A stretch of 17,604 nt of DNA, from NCBI GenBank assembly GCA_964435925.1, contig CAYTBG010000062.1, positions 1 through 17,604 of the forward strand, in the 5' to 3' direction. Shown here piece after piece: positions 1 to 7,404 of the stretch (positions are counted from its first letter, which is position 1; every line of letters starts with the position of its first letter). Origin of the DNA: SOIV01 sp964435925. Lineage in GTDB: Bacteria > Acidobacteriota > Aminicenantia > Aminicenantales > Aminicenantaceae. A program made the translations under genes and the position numbers. The notes under the pieces are model-generated. The model was not told the DNA's origin. It saw nothing but the letters and a program-made list of their open reading frames with translations, and did not search any database.

Positions 1-373
1 CTTGTAATCTGCTGTAAATAAAGAAGATGAATTTTACAAGTGTTAAAGATGGGTAATTCTGAAGAAACCATAGAATTAAAGGGAGGCACTGCGGAAAACG
101 CCCCTCACCACTAACGATATAATAATTTATTCGTAGGGTTTTAATTCATTAAATCCATCAATTTATTTGTTCGATAAAAAATGTGTGCTTGATGAATCAA
201 GCCCCTACATAATATAGGTAAAATGTGTGTATGAGGAATCAAGCCATTACATTAAATCTTCCACGTGCATTAAATAAACGCTCTTCAAAATATAGATGAA
301 ATGTGTGTTTGACTAATCAAATACCTAAAAAATGGGGACTGTCTCCATTTCCTCGGATAGATGAATCAAGCCC
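1..373. other. Gene-free region left of the nuo operon
   Basis: I see no convincing coding frame on either strand in this AT-rich stretch. Beyond the palindromic repeats and the terminator-like hairpin there are only weak inverted repeats: CTTGTAA at 1-7 with TTACAAG at 34-40, and TAATTCT at 54-60 with AGAATTA at 72-78. No tRNA or recognisable riboswitch is visible. The next gene to the left lies outside the window. Confidence 0.6.
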
Positions 374-378
374 CTACA
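132..378. repeat. Family of short palindromic (REP-like) repeats, about 30 bp, several diverged copies
   Basis: At least four related copies lie in this gene-free stretch. The best is 181-210, whose core CTTGATGAATCAAG is a 6-bp inverted repeat around GA, flanked by ATGTGTG on the left and CCCCTACAT on the right. A second copy (223-252) matches it at 25 of 30 positions. A third begins at 301 and matches mainly in its left half and core. A fourth right-half copy (360-378) is identical to 191-209 over 19 bases. An inverted-orientation copy at 132-159 has core TTTAATTCATTAAA. Its arms differ from the main copy but still pair perfectly, so base changes have been compensated. The rightmost copy supplies the stop codon of the hydrolase gene. 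I read this as a small non-coding hairpin repeat family of unknown mobility. Confidence 0.7.
331..349 (-). terminator. Hairpin with T-run, likely terminator of the nuo/hydrolase operon
   Basis: The plus strand reads AATGGGGACTGTCTCCATT, an inverted repeat with one mispair. Read on the minus strand, in the direction of the nuo operon, the stem is followed directly by a run of T, 25 bases beyond the hydrolase stop codon. That is the position and layout of an intrinsic terminator. The stem is short and has an A-C mismatch in the minus-strand RNA, so it would be a modest terminator. GGGGAC/GTCCCC palindromes of this kind also occur as REP sequences linked to REP-associated transposases, so it may instead be, or derive from, a REP element. 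Confidence 0.5.
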
Positions 379-1225
379 GGAGAGCCTCAAATATGTATTT
401 ATTGTTTACTTTTTTGACCTTGCCAAAAAAGTGCTCTGGATCGTGATTAAATGCAAGTATCCAGTCTTCTTCGATAGCCTGCTCGAAGCATTCCCTCTTA
501 TTCTCCAATGTCTGCTGGGGAAAAAGATCATAGCTCATGATGTAAGACAACCCTACATGAGCTGAAGTCGGAACCAAATCTCCCAGGAAGAAACAGACCT
601 TTTCCCCAGAGCTAACCTTCACACACTGATGACGGGAAGTGTGTCCGGGTACAACAATTACCTCGACTCCCTCTGAGATTTCCTTGTTTCCGTCCACAAG
701 CTGAAGAAGCCCGTGTTTCTCCAGAGGCAGGAAATTTTGTTCTAAATAGCTGGCTTTATCTCTCTCGCTGGGATGAAGAGCGTGCTCCCATTCTCCTTTC
801 TGAATTATGTATCTTGCTTTGGGGAATGTGGGGGCATCTTCCCCTTTTTCGTTTTTTGAGGTGTTCCCTCCACAATGATCAAAGTGAAGATGGGTGTTTA
901 CGACAAGATCTATATCTTCAGCCTGATATCCCAGTTTCTCAAGAGAAAGCACAAGTCCAGGTTTTCTCTCCACAGAGTAATAGTCGTAAAATTTCGGGTC
1001 TAGATCACCGCCGATTCCTGTTTCAACCAGGATTAACTCTTTTGCCGTTTTTATCAGGATAGAATTTAAGGCCAGCTTAATCCTGTTCTTTTCATCAGCA
1101 GGAAATTTCTTTTCCCAGAGAGTTTTAGGAACGACCCCGAACATAGCCCCCCCATCTAGAAAAAAAAAGCCGTCTCTCAAGCCATATATTTCGAACTGGT
1201 CTAAGGAAATCCTATCGATTGTCAT
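374..1225 (-). CDS. Metallo-beta-lactamase-fold hydrolase (lactonase/glyoxalase II-like)
   Basis: This 283-residue protein has the full metal-site set of the metallo-beta-lactamase superfamily. It shows HLHFDH at residues 112-117, PGHT with His195, Asp216 in a LGD motif, and a late His261 in NHD. A dinuclear zinc (or iron/manganese) hydrolase is therefore expected. It has no signal peptide or membrane segment, so it should be cytoplasmic. The length and the DxH-type motif resemble the AHL-lactonase-like and MBL-fold esterase branch, but the substrate cannot be told from sequence. The start ATG overlaps the nuoI stop as ATGA, so the gene is translationally coupled to nuoI and is the last gene of the operon. 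The stop codon TAG lies inside a copy of the upstream palindromic repeat. Family assignment is secure. Its role beside complex I is unknown; clearing a damaged or reactive metabolite is a guess. Confidence 0.9.
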   Translation of the reverse strand: MTIDRISLDQFEIYGLRDGFFFLDGGAMFGVVPKTLWEKKFPADEKNRIKLALNSILIKTAKELILVETGIGGDLDPKFYDYYSVERKPGLVLSLEKLGYQAEDIDLVVNTHLHFDHCGGNTSKNEKGEDAPTFPKARYIIQKGEWEHALHPSERDKASYLEQNFLPLEKHGLLQLVDGNKEISEGVEVIVVPGHTSRHQCVKVSSGEKVCFFLGDLVPTSAHVGLSYIMSYDLFPQQTLENKRECFEQAIEEDWILAFNHDPEHFFGKVKKVNNKYIFEALL

Positions 1226-1695
1226 CCGATGAGTTTGTCCAGGTCATAGATCAGATCCTTTTGGCTGTATTGGGCAAAGTCGACATTCCCTGTATCCATA
1301 CGGATGGCGTCCTCCGGACAGGCTTCGACACAAAACCCGCAGAAGCAACATCGGCCTAAATCAATGATAAACTTGGCAGGATATTTCTGGATTTCAGGAT
1401 CAGGGTCCTCAGCCGCCTCAACATATATGCATTCGGAAGGACAAACCGTGACACACAGCATGCAGGCCACACAGCGAGGCTTGCCGTCTGCTCTGGTCAT
1501 GAGACGGTGCAAGCTCCGGTGTCTTGAAGCGATCTCTTTTTTTTGTTCAGGGTACTGAATGGTCACAGCTCCCTTTCTTTTCGTCTTTATCCCCAGAACT
1601 TTCAGGATGTGGAAGAACAAATTCACAACAAAATGACGGGTTGTGATCAAAACTCCCCTTATAATCTCGATAAAATATCCCAATGCTTTTATCAT
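1222..1695 (-). CDS. nuoI: NADH-quinone oxidoreductase subunit I (8Fe ferredoxin, TYKY)
   Basis: This 157-residue subunit carries the two [4Fe-4S] clusters (N6a and N6b) that pass electrons from the NuoG/NuoD side of the peripheral arm towards cluster N2 in NuoB. Both binding motifs are complete: Cys75, Cys78, Cys81 and Cys85-Pro, then Cys116, Cys119, Cys122 and Cys126-Pro. The N-terminal 35 residues are amphipathic or hydrophobic, as usual for the helix that lies on the membrane next to NuoH. The gene begins one base after the nuoH stop codon, with no strong Shine-Dalgarno sequence, so coupling to nuoH is likely. Its stop overlaps the start of the hydrolase gene. In most nuo operons nuoJ follows; here it does not. 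Confidence 0.96.
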   Translation of the reverse strand: MIKALGYFIEIIRGVLITTRHFVVNLFFHILKVLGIKTKRKGAVTIQYPEQKKEIASRHRSLHRLMTRADGKPRCVACMLCVTVCPSECIYVEAAEDPDPEIQKYPAKFIIDLGRCCFCGFCVEACPEDAIRMDTGNVDFAQYSQKDLIYDLDKLIG

Positions 1696-1696
1696 T

Positions 1697-2782
1697 TTAG
1701 ATAGTCATAATAATGCCTGTTCCGATGATATTAACCAAGCTTAAGGGAACAAGCAATTTCCAGCCTAAATCCATCACCTGGTCATAACGAAACCGAGGAT
1801 AGGTCCAGCGGATCAAAATCTGAAGCCAGCAGAAAAAGAAGACCTTTATGTTAAAAGCTGCGACCTGAAAGAGCACTACGACCACATGAGGAAGCAACAA
1901 TTCTCCTCCCCAGGGAAAGTGAAACCCGTCCGAAGCCAGCCAGGGAACCTGCCAGCCTCCAAAGAAAAGAGTGGTGAGCAAAGTAGAGACAATAATGATT
2001 TCCATGAAATCTGTCATCATGAAAAGGCCCCATTTAAGCCCACTGTATTCTGTGAAAAACCCTATGATTTCAGATTCCCCTTCTGGAAGATCAAAGGGAA
2101 CTCTTTTTGTCTCAGCAAGAGCAGCAAAGAGAAAGATAACGAACCCCAGGGGTTGGAGAAAAATCCCCCATTTTGGAAGGAAGCCAAAAAGGAGCTCTCC
2201 CTGATAGAGGACAATGCTTGAAAGTCTCAGAGAGGGATAGACCATGATCAGGCCTATGAGAGACAATCCCAGGGCTACTTCATAAGAGATAAGCTGGGCA
2301 GCTCCTCTCAGTCCTCCGATGAGAGTATACTTGTTATTAGAAGCCCAACCACTGATAATAATACCGTATATTCCCAGAGACAACATAGCCAGGATAAACA
2401 AAAGCCCTACATTAAAATCCAGTATCTGGAGGTTTATAGCCCGGTCTCCTATGCGAAGAATATCTCCGAAAGGAATTGCTGCAATCGTGATAGCCACAAA
2501 AAAGAAAGAGATGAAAGGAGCCATCGTGTGGAGAAATTTTCTGGAGAAGGAAGGCACAAAATCTTCCTTAAAAATCATTTTAATGGCATCGGCAAAGGGC
2601 TGGAAAAGACCGATGATACGTATTCCAAAGATTGAGGCTCTGTTCGCGCCTAGCCTATCCTGGATGAGCGCACTCTCTTTTCTCTCCAGCCAGGTCAGGT
2701 AGAGAGTAAGGGCAAGGAGCCAGACCAGAGCACAGACAATCTTGATGAATATTACTAACATTTCAGTTAATGTTTCAGTCAT
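1697..2782 (-). CDS. nuoH: NADH-quinone oxidoreductase subunit H (membrane)
   Basis: This 361-residue polytopic membrane protein forms the part of the quinone chamber at the junction of the two arms of complex I. Family signatures are clear. They include WLERKESALIQDRLGANRA (residues 31-49), QPFADAIKMIFKED (61-74), and the long cytoplasmic loop AETKRVPFDLPEGESE (223-238) followed by FFTEYSG (242-248), where acidic residues line the quinone entry path. About eight hydrophobic segments are visible, matching the family. The start ATG overlaps the end of nuoG by 8 bp and lies just after a run of eight A in the coding strand. The protein is full length with no broken motif. Confidence 0.96.
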   Translation of the reverse strand: MTETLTEMLVIFIKIVCALVWLLALTLYLTWLERKESALIQDRLGANRASIFGIRIIGLFQPFADAIKMIFKEDFVPSFSRKFLHTMAPFISFFFVAITIAAIPFGDILRIGDRAINLQILDFNVGLLFILAMLSLGIYGIIISGWASNNKYTLIGGLRGAAQLISYEVALGLSLIGLIMVYPSLRLSSIVLYQGELLFGFLPKWGIFLQPLGFVIFLFAALAETKRVPFDLPEGESEIIGFFTEYSGLKWGLFMMTDFMEIIIVSTLLTTLFFGGWQVPWLASDGFHFPWGGELLLPHVVVVLFQVAAFNIKVFFFCWLQILIRWTYPRFRYDQVMDLGWKLLVPLSLVNIIGTGIIMTI

Positions 2783-4334
2783 TTTTTTTCTTGAAAAAAG
2801 GAATTTTCTTTCCCATCTCGCTTAAAATTGCTTCAGGAGACGGGAATTCACTATAGAACTTGGAATCCATTCCCAATTCCTTACCTAGGTCGGAAAGCAC
2901 TTTCCATTCGGGCAGACTTTCTCCGGGCGGTTCTAGAGCAGGTTGAAAACTCTGGACTATCCCTTCCACATTCGTCAAGGAACCTTCCTTTTCAGCAATT
3001 AAAGCTACGGGAATGACTACATCGAAAAGAGAATTCAACTCATGCGAATAAGAAGAGAAGAGTACTTTTCTTTTTATCTTACTCAGAGCACCTTTGAGAT
3101 CTTTCGGACTAAAAAGTCCAGAAAAAAAAGGACCAAAGGCGAGGAGAAAATCCGTTCCGTCAGCCAAGGTATCCAAATCCACAGCCTTGATATCAAAGCC
3201 TATTTCTTGAGCTCCTCTTCTGTTAGGGCTAGGTTCTGATGTAAGTAAAAATCCGTCTGCTTCTCCCTCAGGGAGGTCGGCAAAAAATATCTTTTCTACT
3301 TTCAGGTCATCTTTAAAGATTTTATGAAGGAGAAAAAGTTCTTCATTCGAAAGCCAGGTATGAAGAATTAAAGCAATCCCCGAGGTCTTTTTTGCGGAGG
3401 ACATGCTATTTATTTTTTCTCCTAGGTACTCGGAGATATTTTCCCATGTAAGCACATTCTCCCCTTCTATCTTATTCAAGATAATTTGATCAACTCTGCC
3501 CTCATTAAGGTATGAATAGCCGTATCGTCCGCGGTCACAGATCCAGAAACCGTTGACCTCAGGATTTTCTCTGGCTTTAATCCTGTAGACTCTTTTTGGC
3601 ACCTCGAAACGGGGAAAACCCGGATGATATTCAATCAGAATGTTACAGCCACGACTGCAGAGAGGGCAGATGGACTTTCCTTCTTTTAAAAACCAACTGC
3701 GCGTCTTAAACCTGAAATCTTCATCGGTGATGGCACCCACCGGACAGATCTCAGCTAAATTGCCTGAATAATTATTTTCAATAGAAGCCCCTTCATAAAT
3801 ATTAACACTTGAATGGACTCCGCGGTGAAATACTCCAAGGTCCTGCGTTTTGGTCACTTCTTTTAGAAACCGGACGCAGCGAGTGCAGAGAATACATCTT
3901 TCTTGATCAAGAATGAGGCTCTTTCCGATCTTTAATTTTTTCTCTCTTTTTTCTTTCGTCTCTTTAAACTGGTTTTCAAAAAGTCCGTATTCGTAGTAAT
4001 AATCCTGGAGTTTACAATCTCCAGCCTTATCACATATGGGACAATCAAGGGGGTGCTCTGCCAGAAGAAATTCCAACACCGCTTTTCTGGCTTCAACGAC
4101 CCTTTCGCTTTTTGTCGAGATTTTCATCTCTTCCTTCACCACGGTCGAGCAAGCCAGCTCAAGCTTGGGAAAGCCCTCAATCTCGACAAGACACATACGG
4201 CAGCTTCCCTCCGGCGGAAAAGCAGGATGATAACATAAATGAGGGATGTGAATCCCCGCTTGCTCTGCGGCATTCAACACAGTCGTGCCTTCCTCTACTT
4301 CAACGGATTTTTTATCTATGAAAATCTTTATCAT
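2775..4334 (-). CDS. nuoG: NADH-quinone oxidoreductase subunit G (Fe-S, short form)
   Basis: NuoG relays electrons from NuoF into the peripheral arm. The N-terminal [2Fe-2S] site is Cys34, Cys45, Cys48, Cys62. The His-Cys [4Fe-4S] site is His94, Cys98, Cys101, Cys107. A second [4Fe-4S] site is Cys147, Cys150, Cys153, Cys197. A further set, Cys223, Cys226, Cys230 and Cys266, fits the N7-type cluster of the molybdopterin-like Fe4S4 domain, which many complex I enzymes lack. At 519 residues the protein is clearly shorter than typical NuoG (roughly 650-900), because the molybdopterin-fold part after residue 270 is abbreviated and degenerate. AGGAGA upstream supports the start. The gene lies 27 bp after nuoF and overlaps nuoH. 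The frame is open throughout, so I take the short form as natural rather than broken. Confidence 0.95.
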   Translation of the reverse strand: MIKIFIDKKSVEVEEGTTVLNAAEQAGIHIPHLCYHPAFPPEGSCRMCLVEIEGFPKLELACSTVVKEEMKISTKSERVVEARKAVLEFLLAEHPLDCPICDKAGDCKLQDYYYEYGLFENQFKETKEKREKKLKIGKSLILDQERCILCTRCVRFLKEVTKTQDLGVFHRGVHSSVNIYEGASIENNYSGNLAEICPVGAITDEDFRFKTRSWFLKEGKSICPLCSRGCNILIEYHPGFPRFEVPKRVYRIKARENPEVNGFWICDRGRYGYSYLNEGRVDQIILNKIEGENVLTWENISEYLGEKINSMSSAKKTSGIALILHTWLSNEELFLLHKIFKDDLKVEKIFFADLPEGEADGFLLTSEPSPNRRGAQEIGFDIKAVDLDTLADGTDFLLAFGPFFSGLFSPKDLKGALSKIKRKVLFSSYSHELNSLFDVVIPVALIAEKEGSLTNVEGIVQSFQPALEPPGESLPEWKVLSDLGKELGMDSKFYSEFPSPEAILSEMGKKIPFFKKKND

Positions 4335-4361
4335 CTCGGTTGCTTTCTCCTGTGTTCAATC

Positions 4362-5600
4362 CTATAAATAAGATTCAAGCTCTTCCCTGAACTTCTTGGT
4401 AATAGAAAGGATAGGCAGGGCTGCAGCATCTCCTAAGGGGCAAAGAGTATTCCCTTCGATATTCGAAGCCAACCGCACAATATTATCGATGTCCTCTTTT
4501 TTCCCTTTCCCTTCTGCTATACGTTTGACGATTTTATTTATCCATGAATTTCCGATCCGACAGGGCGTGCACTGACCGCATGACTCATGGGAATAAAATT
4601 TTGTGACAATCTTCAGGACATCAAGAATAGAGGTCTTGTCGTCGATGACGATGATGGCGGCAGAGCCGAGCATAGAATTTGCCTCGACCAACGAATCAAA
4701 ATCCATTTTTATATCTATTTCATCTGCTGTCAAAATAGGTGCTGACATTCCACCGGGAATAACGGCCTTCAATTTTTTACCTTCCTTCATTCCTCCAGCA
4801 TATTTGAAAATGATATCTTTCAAGCTGGTTCCGAGAGGAAGTTCGTAGATTCCTGGATTCTTGACCATGCCGCTTACACCAAAAATTCTGGTTCCTCCAT
4901 CCTTTGGAAGCCCTTGTTTGACAAACCATTCCGCACCATTAAGTATGATATGAGAAATATTGGAGATGGTTTCGACATTATTTATAACAGTTGGACATTG
5001 CCAAAGACCAACAGAGGCAGGAAAAGGAGGCTTCAGCCGGGGATTTCCCCTTTTGCCTTCGAGCGATTCCAGGAGTGCGGTTTCCTCACCGCAGATATAG
5101 GCTCCAGCACCGCGGTGAACATAAACATCCAGGTCAAAACCGCTCTCCAGGATGTTTTTTCCCAAAAATCCTTTCTCGTATGCTTCTGAGATGGCCTGTT
5201 CAAGTCTTAAGGCTATGGCTTCATATTCACCCCGAATATATATAAAAGCAACAGAGATACCCACACAGAAAGAAGTGATGATAATTCCTTCGAGAAGCAT
5301 ATGGGGATTATGGCTCATGATGTAGCGATCTTTAAAAGTTCCCGGTTCTCCCTCATCAGCGTTGACACATAGGTATTTTGGCTTATCCATGTCAGGAACA
5401 AAACTCCACTTTACTCCAGCCGGAAAACCTGCGCCGCCCCTTCCTCTTAAATTAGCCTTTTTCACTTCTTCCAGAATTTCTTCCGGTTTCATTTTCTTTA
5501 GCGCTTTCTCTGCAGCTCGATACCCTCCCTGCTTTTGATACACATCTATTTTGTACAGATTTTCAAGCCCAAAATGTTCGGTTAAAACCTTTTCCTTCAT
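4362..5600 (-). CDS. nuoF: NADH-quinone oxidoreductase subunit F (NADH/FMN site)
   Basis: NuoF oxidises NADH using FMN and passes electrons to its [4Fe-4S] cluster N3. The 412-residue product is of normal length. It has the glycine-rich dinucleotide loop GRGGAGFPAG (residues 53-62), the FMN-site segment ADEGEPGTFKDR (81-92), CGEETALLESLEG (170-182), and cluster N3 ligands Cys341, Cys344, Cys347 and Cys387. It starts 4 bp after the nuoE stop, and nuoG follows. With nuoE and nuoG it makes a complete NADH-accepting module, so this complex I is not the NADH-dehydrogenase-less form that takes electrons from ferredoxin or F420. Homologous subunits occur in bidirectional hydrogenases and formate dehydrogenases, but the surrounding operon settles the assignment. 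Confidence 0.97.
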   Translation of the reverse strand: MKEKVLTEHFGLENLYKIDVYQKQGGYRAAEKALKKMKPEEILEEVKKANLRGRGGAGFPAGVKWSFVPDMDKPKYLCVNADEGEPGTFKDRYIMSHNPHMLLEGIIITSFCVGISVAFIYIRGEYEAIALRLEQAISEAYEKGFLGKNILESGFDLDVYVHRGAGAYICGEETALLESLEGKRGNPRLKPPFPASVGLWQCPTVINNVETISNISHIILNGAEWFVKQGLPKDGGTRIFGVSGMVKNPGIYELPLGTSLKDIIFKYAGGMKEGKKLKAVIPGGMSAPILTADEIDIKMDFDSLVEANSMLGSAAIIVIDDKTSILDVLKIVTKFYSHESCGQCTPCRIGNSWINKIVKRIAEGKGKKEDIDNIVRLASNIEGNTLCPLGDAAALPILSITKKFREELESYL

Positions 5601-5604
5601 TGTT

Positions 5605-6078
5605 CTATTTCAAACCATCCAAAATTTCATCAACTTTTTTTGGATCCATGTCACCGTAATAATTAAAATTTATCATCATACAGGGAGCTCTCTCACAAGC
5701 ACCTAAACACTCAACCGTCGATAGAGTGAATTTTTTGTCGGGCGTTGTCTCTCCAGGCTCAATCCCTAATTTCTCTATTAAATAATCAACGAAATTATTT
5801 GCCCCTAAAAGAGAACAGCTCAGGTTGGTACAGACTTGAATGTGATATTTTCCTAAGGATTCCCTGAAGAGCATGCTATAAAAAGTCACGACTTCTCTCA
5901 CTCTGATAGGTTTTATTCCTAGAATTCGAGCTACCATTTTTTCTTGCACAGCAGAGATAAAGCCGAATTCTTGTTGGGTGACATGTAAAACTGGAAGAAG
6001 AGCCGCTTCTTTTTGAGGGTAGCGGGCAACAATTTCCTCGATTTTTTTCTTTGCCTTCTCTGAGAACTCAAGACTCAT
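5605..6078 (-). CDS. nuoE: NADH-quinone oxidoreductase subunit E (2Fe-2S thioredoxin-like)
   Basis: This 157-residue subunit partners NuoF and carries the off-path [2Fe-2S] cluster N1a. The ligands are Cys83 and Cys88 (in QVCTNLSC) and Cys124 and Cys128 (in ECLGAC), on a thioredoxin-like fold. An N-terminal helical domain with the family-typical YP...LLPVLH...GF segment (residues 20-40) precedes it. The start codon overlaps the nuoD stop as ATGA, and nuoF starts 4 bp beyond the nuoE stop. Length and motifs are normal. Confidence 0.96.
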   Translation of the reverse strand: MSLEFSEKAKKKIEEIVARYPQKEAALLPVLHVTQQEFGFISAVQEKMVARILGIKPIRVREVVTFYSMLFRESLGKYHIQVCTNLSCSLLGANNFVDYLIEKLGIEPGETTPDKKFTLSTVECLGACERAPCMMINFNYYGDMDPKKVDEILDGLK

Positions 6079-7403
6079 CTATCTAACTCTCCTCCTATCA
6101 TATTCGTCGAGCCAAAAGTAGGAATAACATCGGCTATATAGCGCCCCTGGATCATTTCTTCCAGGGCAGAAACGATGTGAAAACAAGGGGCCCTCAGATG
6201 AAGGCGATAGGGCCTGTCAGTGCCGTCTGAAACGATATAATAGCCAAGCTCGCCGTTTCCGCCTTCCACAGAAGAATAAACTTCCCCTTTGGGAGGTCTT
6301 ATACCGTGATCCCTCATGAAAAATTTGAAGTGATTAATAATCCCTTCGATCGAAGTGTATGTATCCTCTTTGGGAGGAACGACATATTTTTTACCTGTGC
6401 CGAGAATATCCAGGTATTTCCGCTTTTCTGAACCTTCTAAATTGGGAGAGAGCTTGATTTCTTTCTCAACTTTTTTTGTTCTTGAGGCCTTGATTGCCTC
6501 GGCTGGCTCGAGGGCATCAACCATAAGCTTGGACGGAGACGGTCTTGGCATTTTTTCCATGGCTTGCTCAATGATCCGCAGGCTCTGTTCCATCTCTTTC
6601 ATCCTAACCATGTATCTGTCAAAGTTATCTCCTCGCTCGCCCAAAGGAACCTCAAAATCCAATTGGTCATAAACCGCATAAGGGGAAGCTTTGCGGACAT
6701 CATAATAAACACCTGTGGAGCGAAGGCAGGGGCCAGTCCATCCATAGGAGATGGCTGTCTCCGGAGAAACAACTGCTATATCTCTTGTTCTATTCAGGTA
6801 AATTTTGTTCTTATCAAGGAGACCATGAATATCCTTTAAAACTTTTCTTGTCTCCACAATCGCTTTCTTAAGAACAGCTTTATAACCGGGATGAAGATCG
6901 GCTCTAACCCCGCCTATCCGGATATAGGAAGTCGTCATGCGGGCACCTGTTGTCTCTTCGATGACATCCCAGATATATTCACGAGCTTTCACGTTGTAGA
7001 GGAAAACAGTAAAAGCCCCACACTCCATGGCCATGGCTGCCAGACATGTGAGGTGGTCAGAGATACGCGAGAGCTCACTCATTATGACTCGAATGTACTG
7101 CGCCCGCTCAGGAGCTTCGATGCCCAACATTTTCTCTACTGTCATCACATAACCAAGGTTATTGATTAGAGGGGAGACATAATTCAGCCTGTCCGTATAG
7201 GGAAGCAAGTTGAAATAAGTTCTGTTCTCGCAGATTTTCTCAAAACCTCTGTGCAAGTATCCTACCTCAACTTCTGAATTGAGAATCCGCTCGCCGTCAA
7301 GCTCGAGCATTATCCGGATGGTCCCGTGCATGGCTGGATGAGAAGGGCCCATGTTTAGAAGAAGGCTTTCTTTGCTGGCTTCTTTTTGAATTCTTGTCGT
7401 CAT
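6075..7403 (-). CDS. nuoD: NADH-quinone oxidoreductase subunit D (49-kDa, quinone site)
   Basis: NuoD, related to the large subunit of [NiFe] hydrogenases, forms the quinone-binding cavity with NuoB and NuoH. The 442-residue product has the N-terminal loop NMGPSHPAMHGT (residues 17-28), with the histidine that contacts the quinone head group. It also has VGYLHRGFEKICENRTY (47-63), GELGYYIVSDG (384-394) and a C-terminus ending GGELDR. It lacks the nickel-binding cysteines of hydrogenases, as expected. It is longer than usual (about 390-420) because of a lysine-rich stretch near residues 297-342, before the conserved IEGIINHFKFF helix. It starts 1 bp after the nuoC stop, and its stop overlaps nuoE. 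NuoC and NuoD are separate here, not fused as in Escherichia coli. Confidence 0.97.
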   Translation of the reverse strand: MTTRIQKEASKESLLLNMGPSHPAMHGTIRIMLELDGERILNSEVEVGYLHRGFEKICENRTYFNLLPYTDRLNYVSPLINNLGYVMTVEKMLGIEAPERAQYIRVIMSELSRISDHLTCLAAMAMECGAFTVFLYNVKAREYIWDVIEETTGARMTTSYIRIGGVRADLHPGYKAVLKKAIVETRKVLKDIHGLLDKNKIYLNRTRDIAVVSPETAISYGWTGPCLRSTGVYYDVRKASPYAVYDQLDFEVPLGERGDNFDRYMVRMKEMEQSLRIIEQAMEKMPRPSPSKLMVDALEPAEAIKASRTKKVEKEIKLSPNLEGSEKRKYLDILGTGKKYVVPPKEDTYTSIEGIINHFKFFMRDHGIRPPKGEVYSSVEGGNGELGYYIVSDGTDRPYRLHLRAPCFHIVSALEEMIQGRYIADVIPTFGSTNMIGGELDR

Positions 7404-7404
7404 C

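Noticed and set aside
1..78. Inverted repeats at 1-40 and 54-78 as terminators
   Set aside because: Stems of 7 bp, AT-rich, with long loops and no T-run; not distinguishable from chance.
1886..2221. Plus-strand open frames opposite nuoH, nuoG, nuoF and nuoD
   Set aside because: All lie antisense to well-conserved nuo genes and show no family motif or ribosome-binding site.
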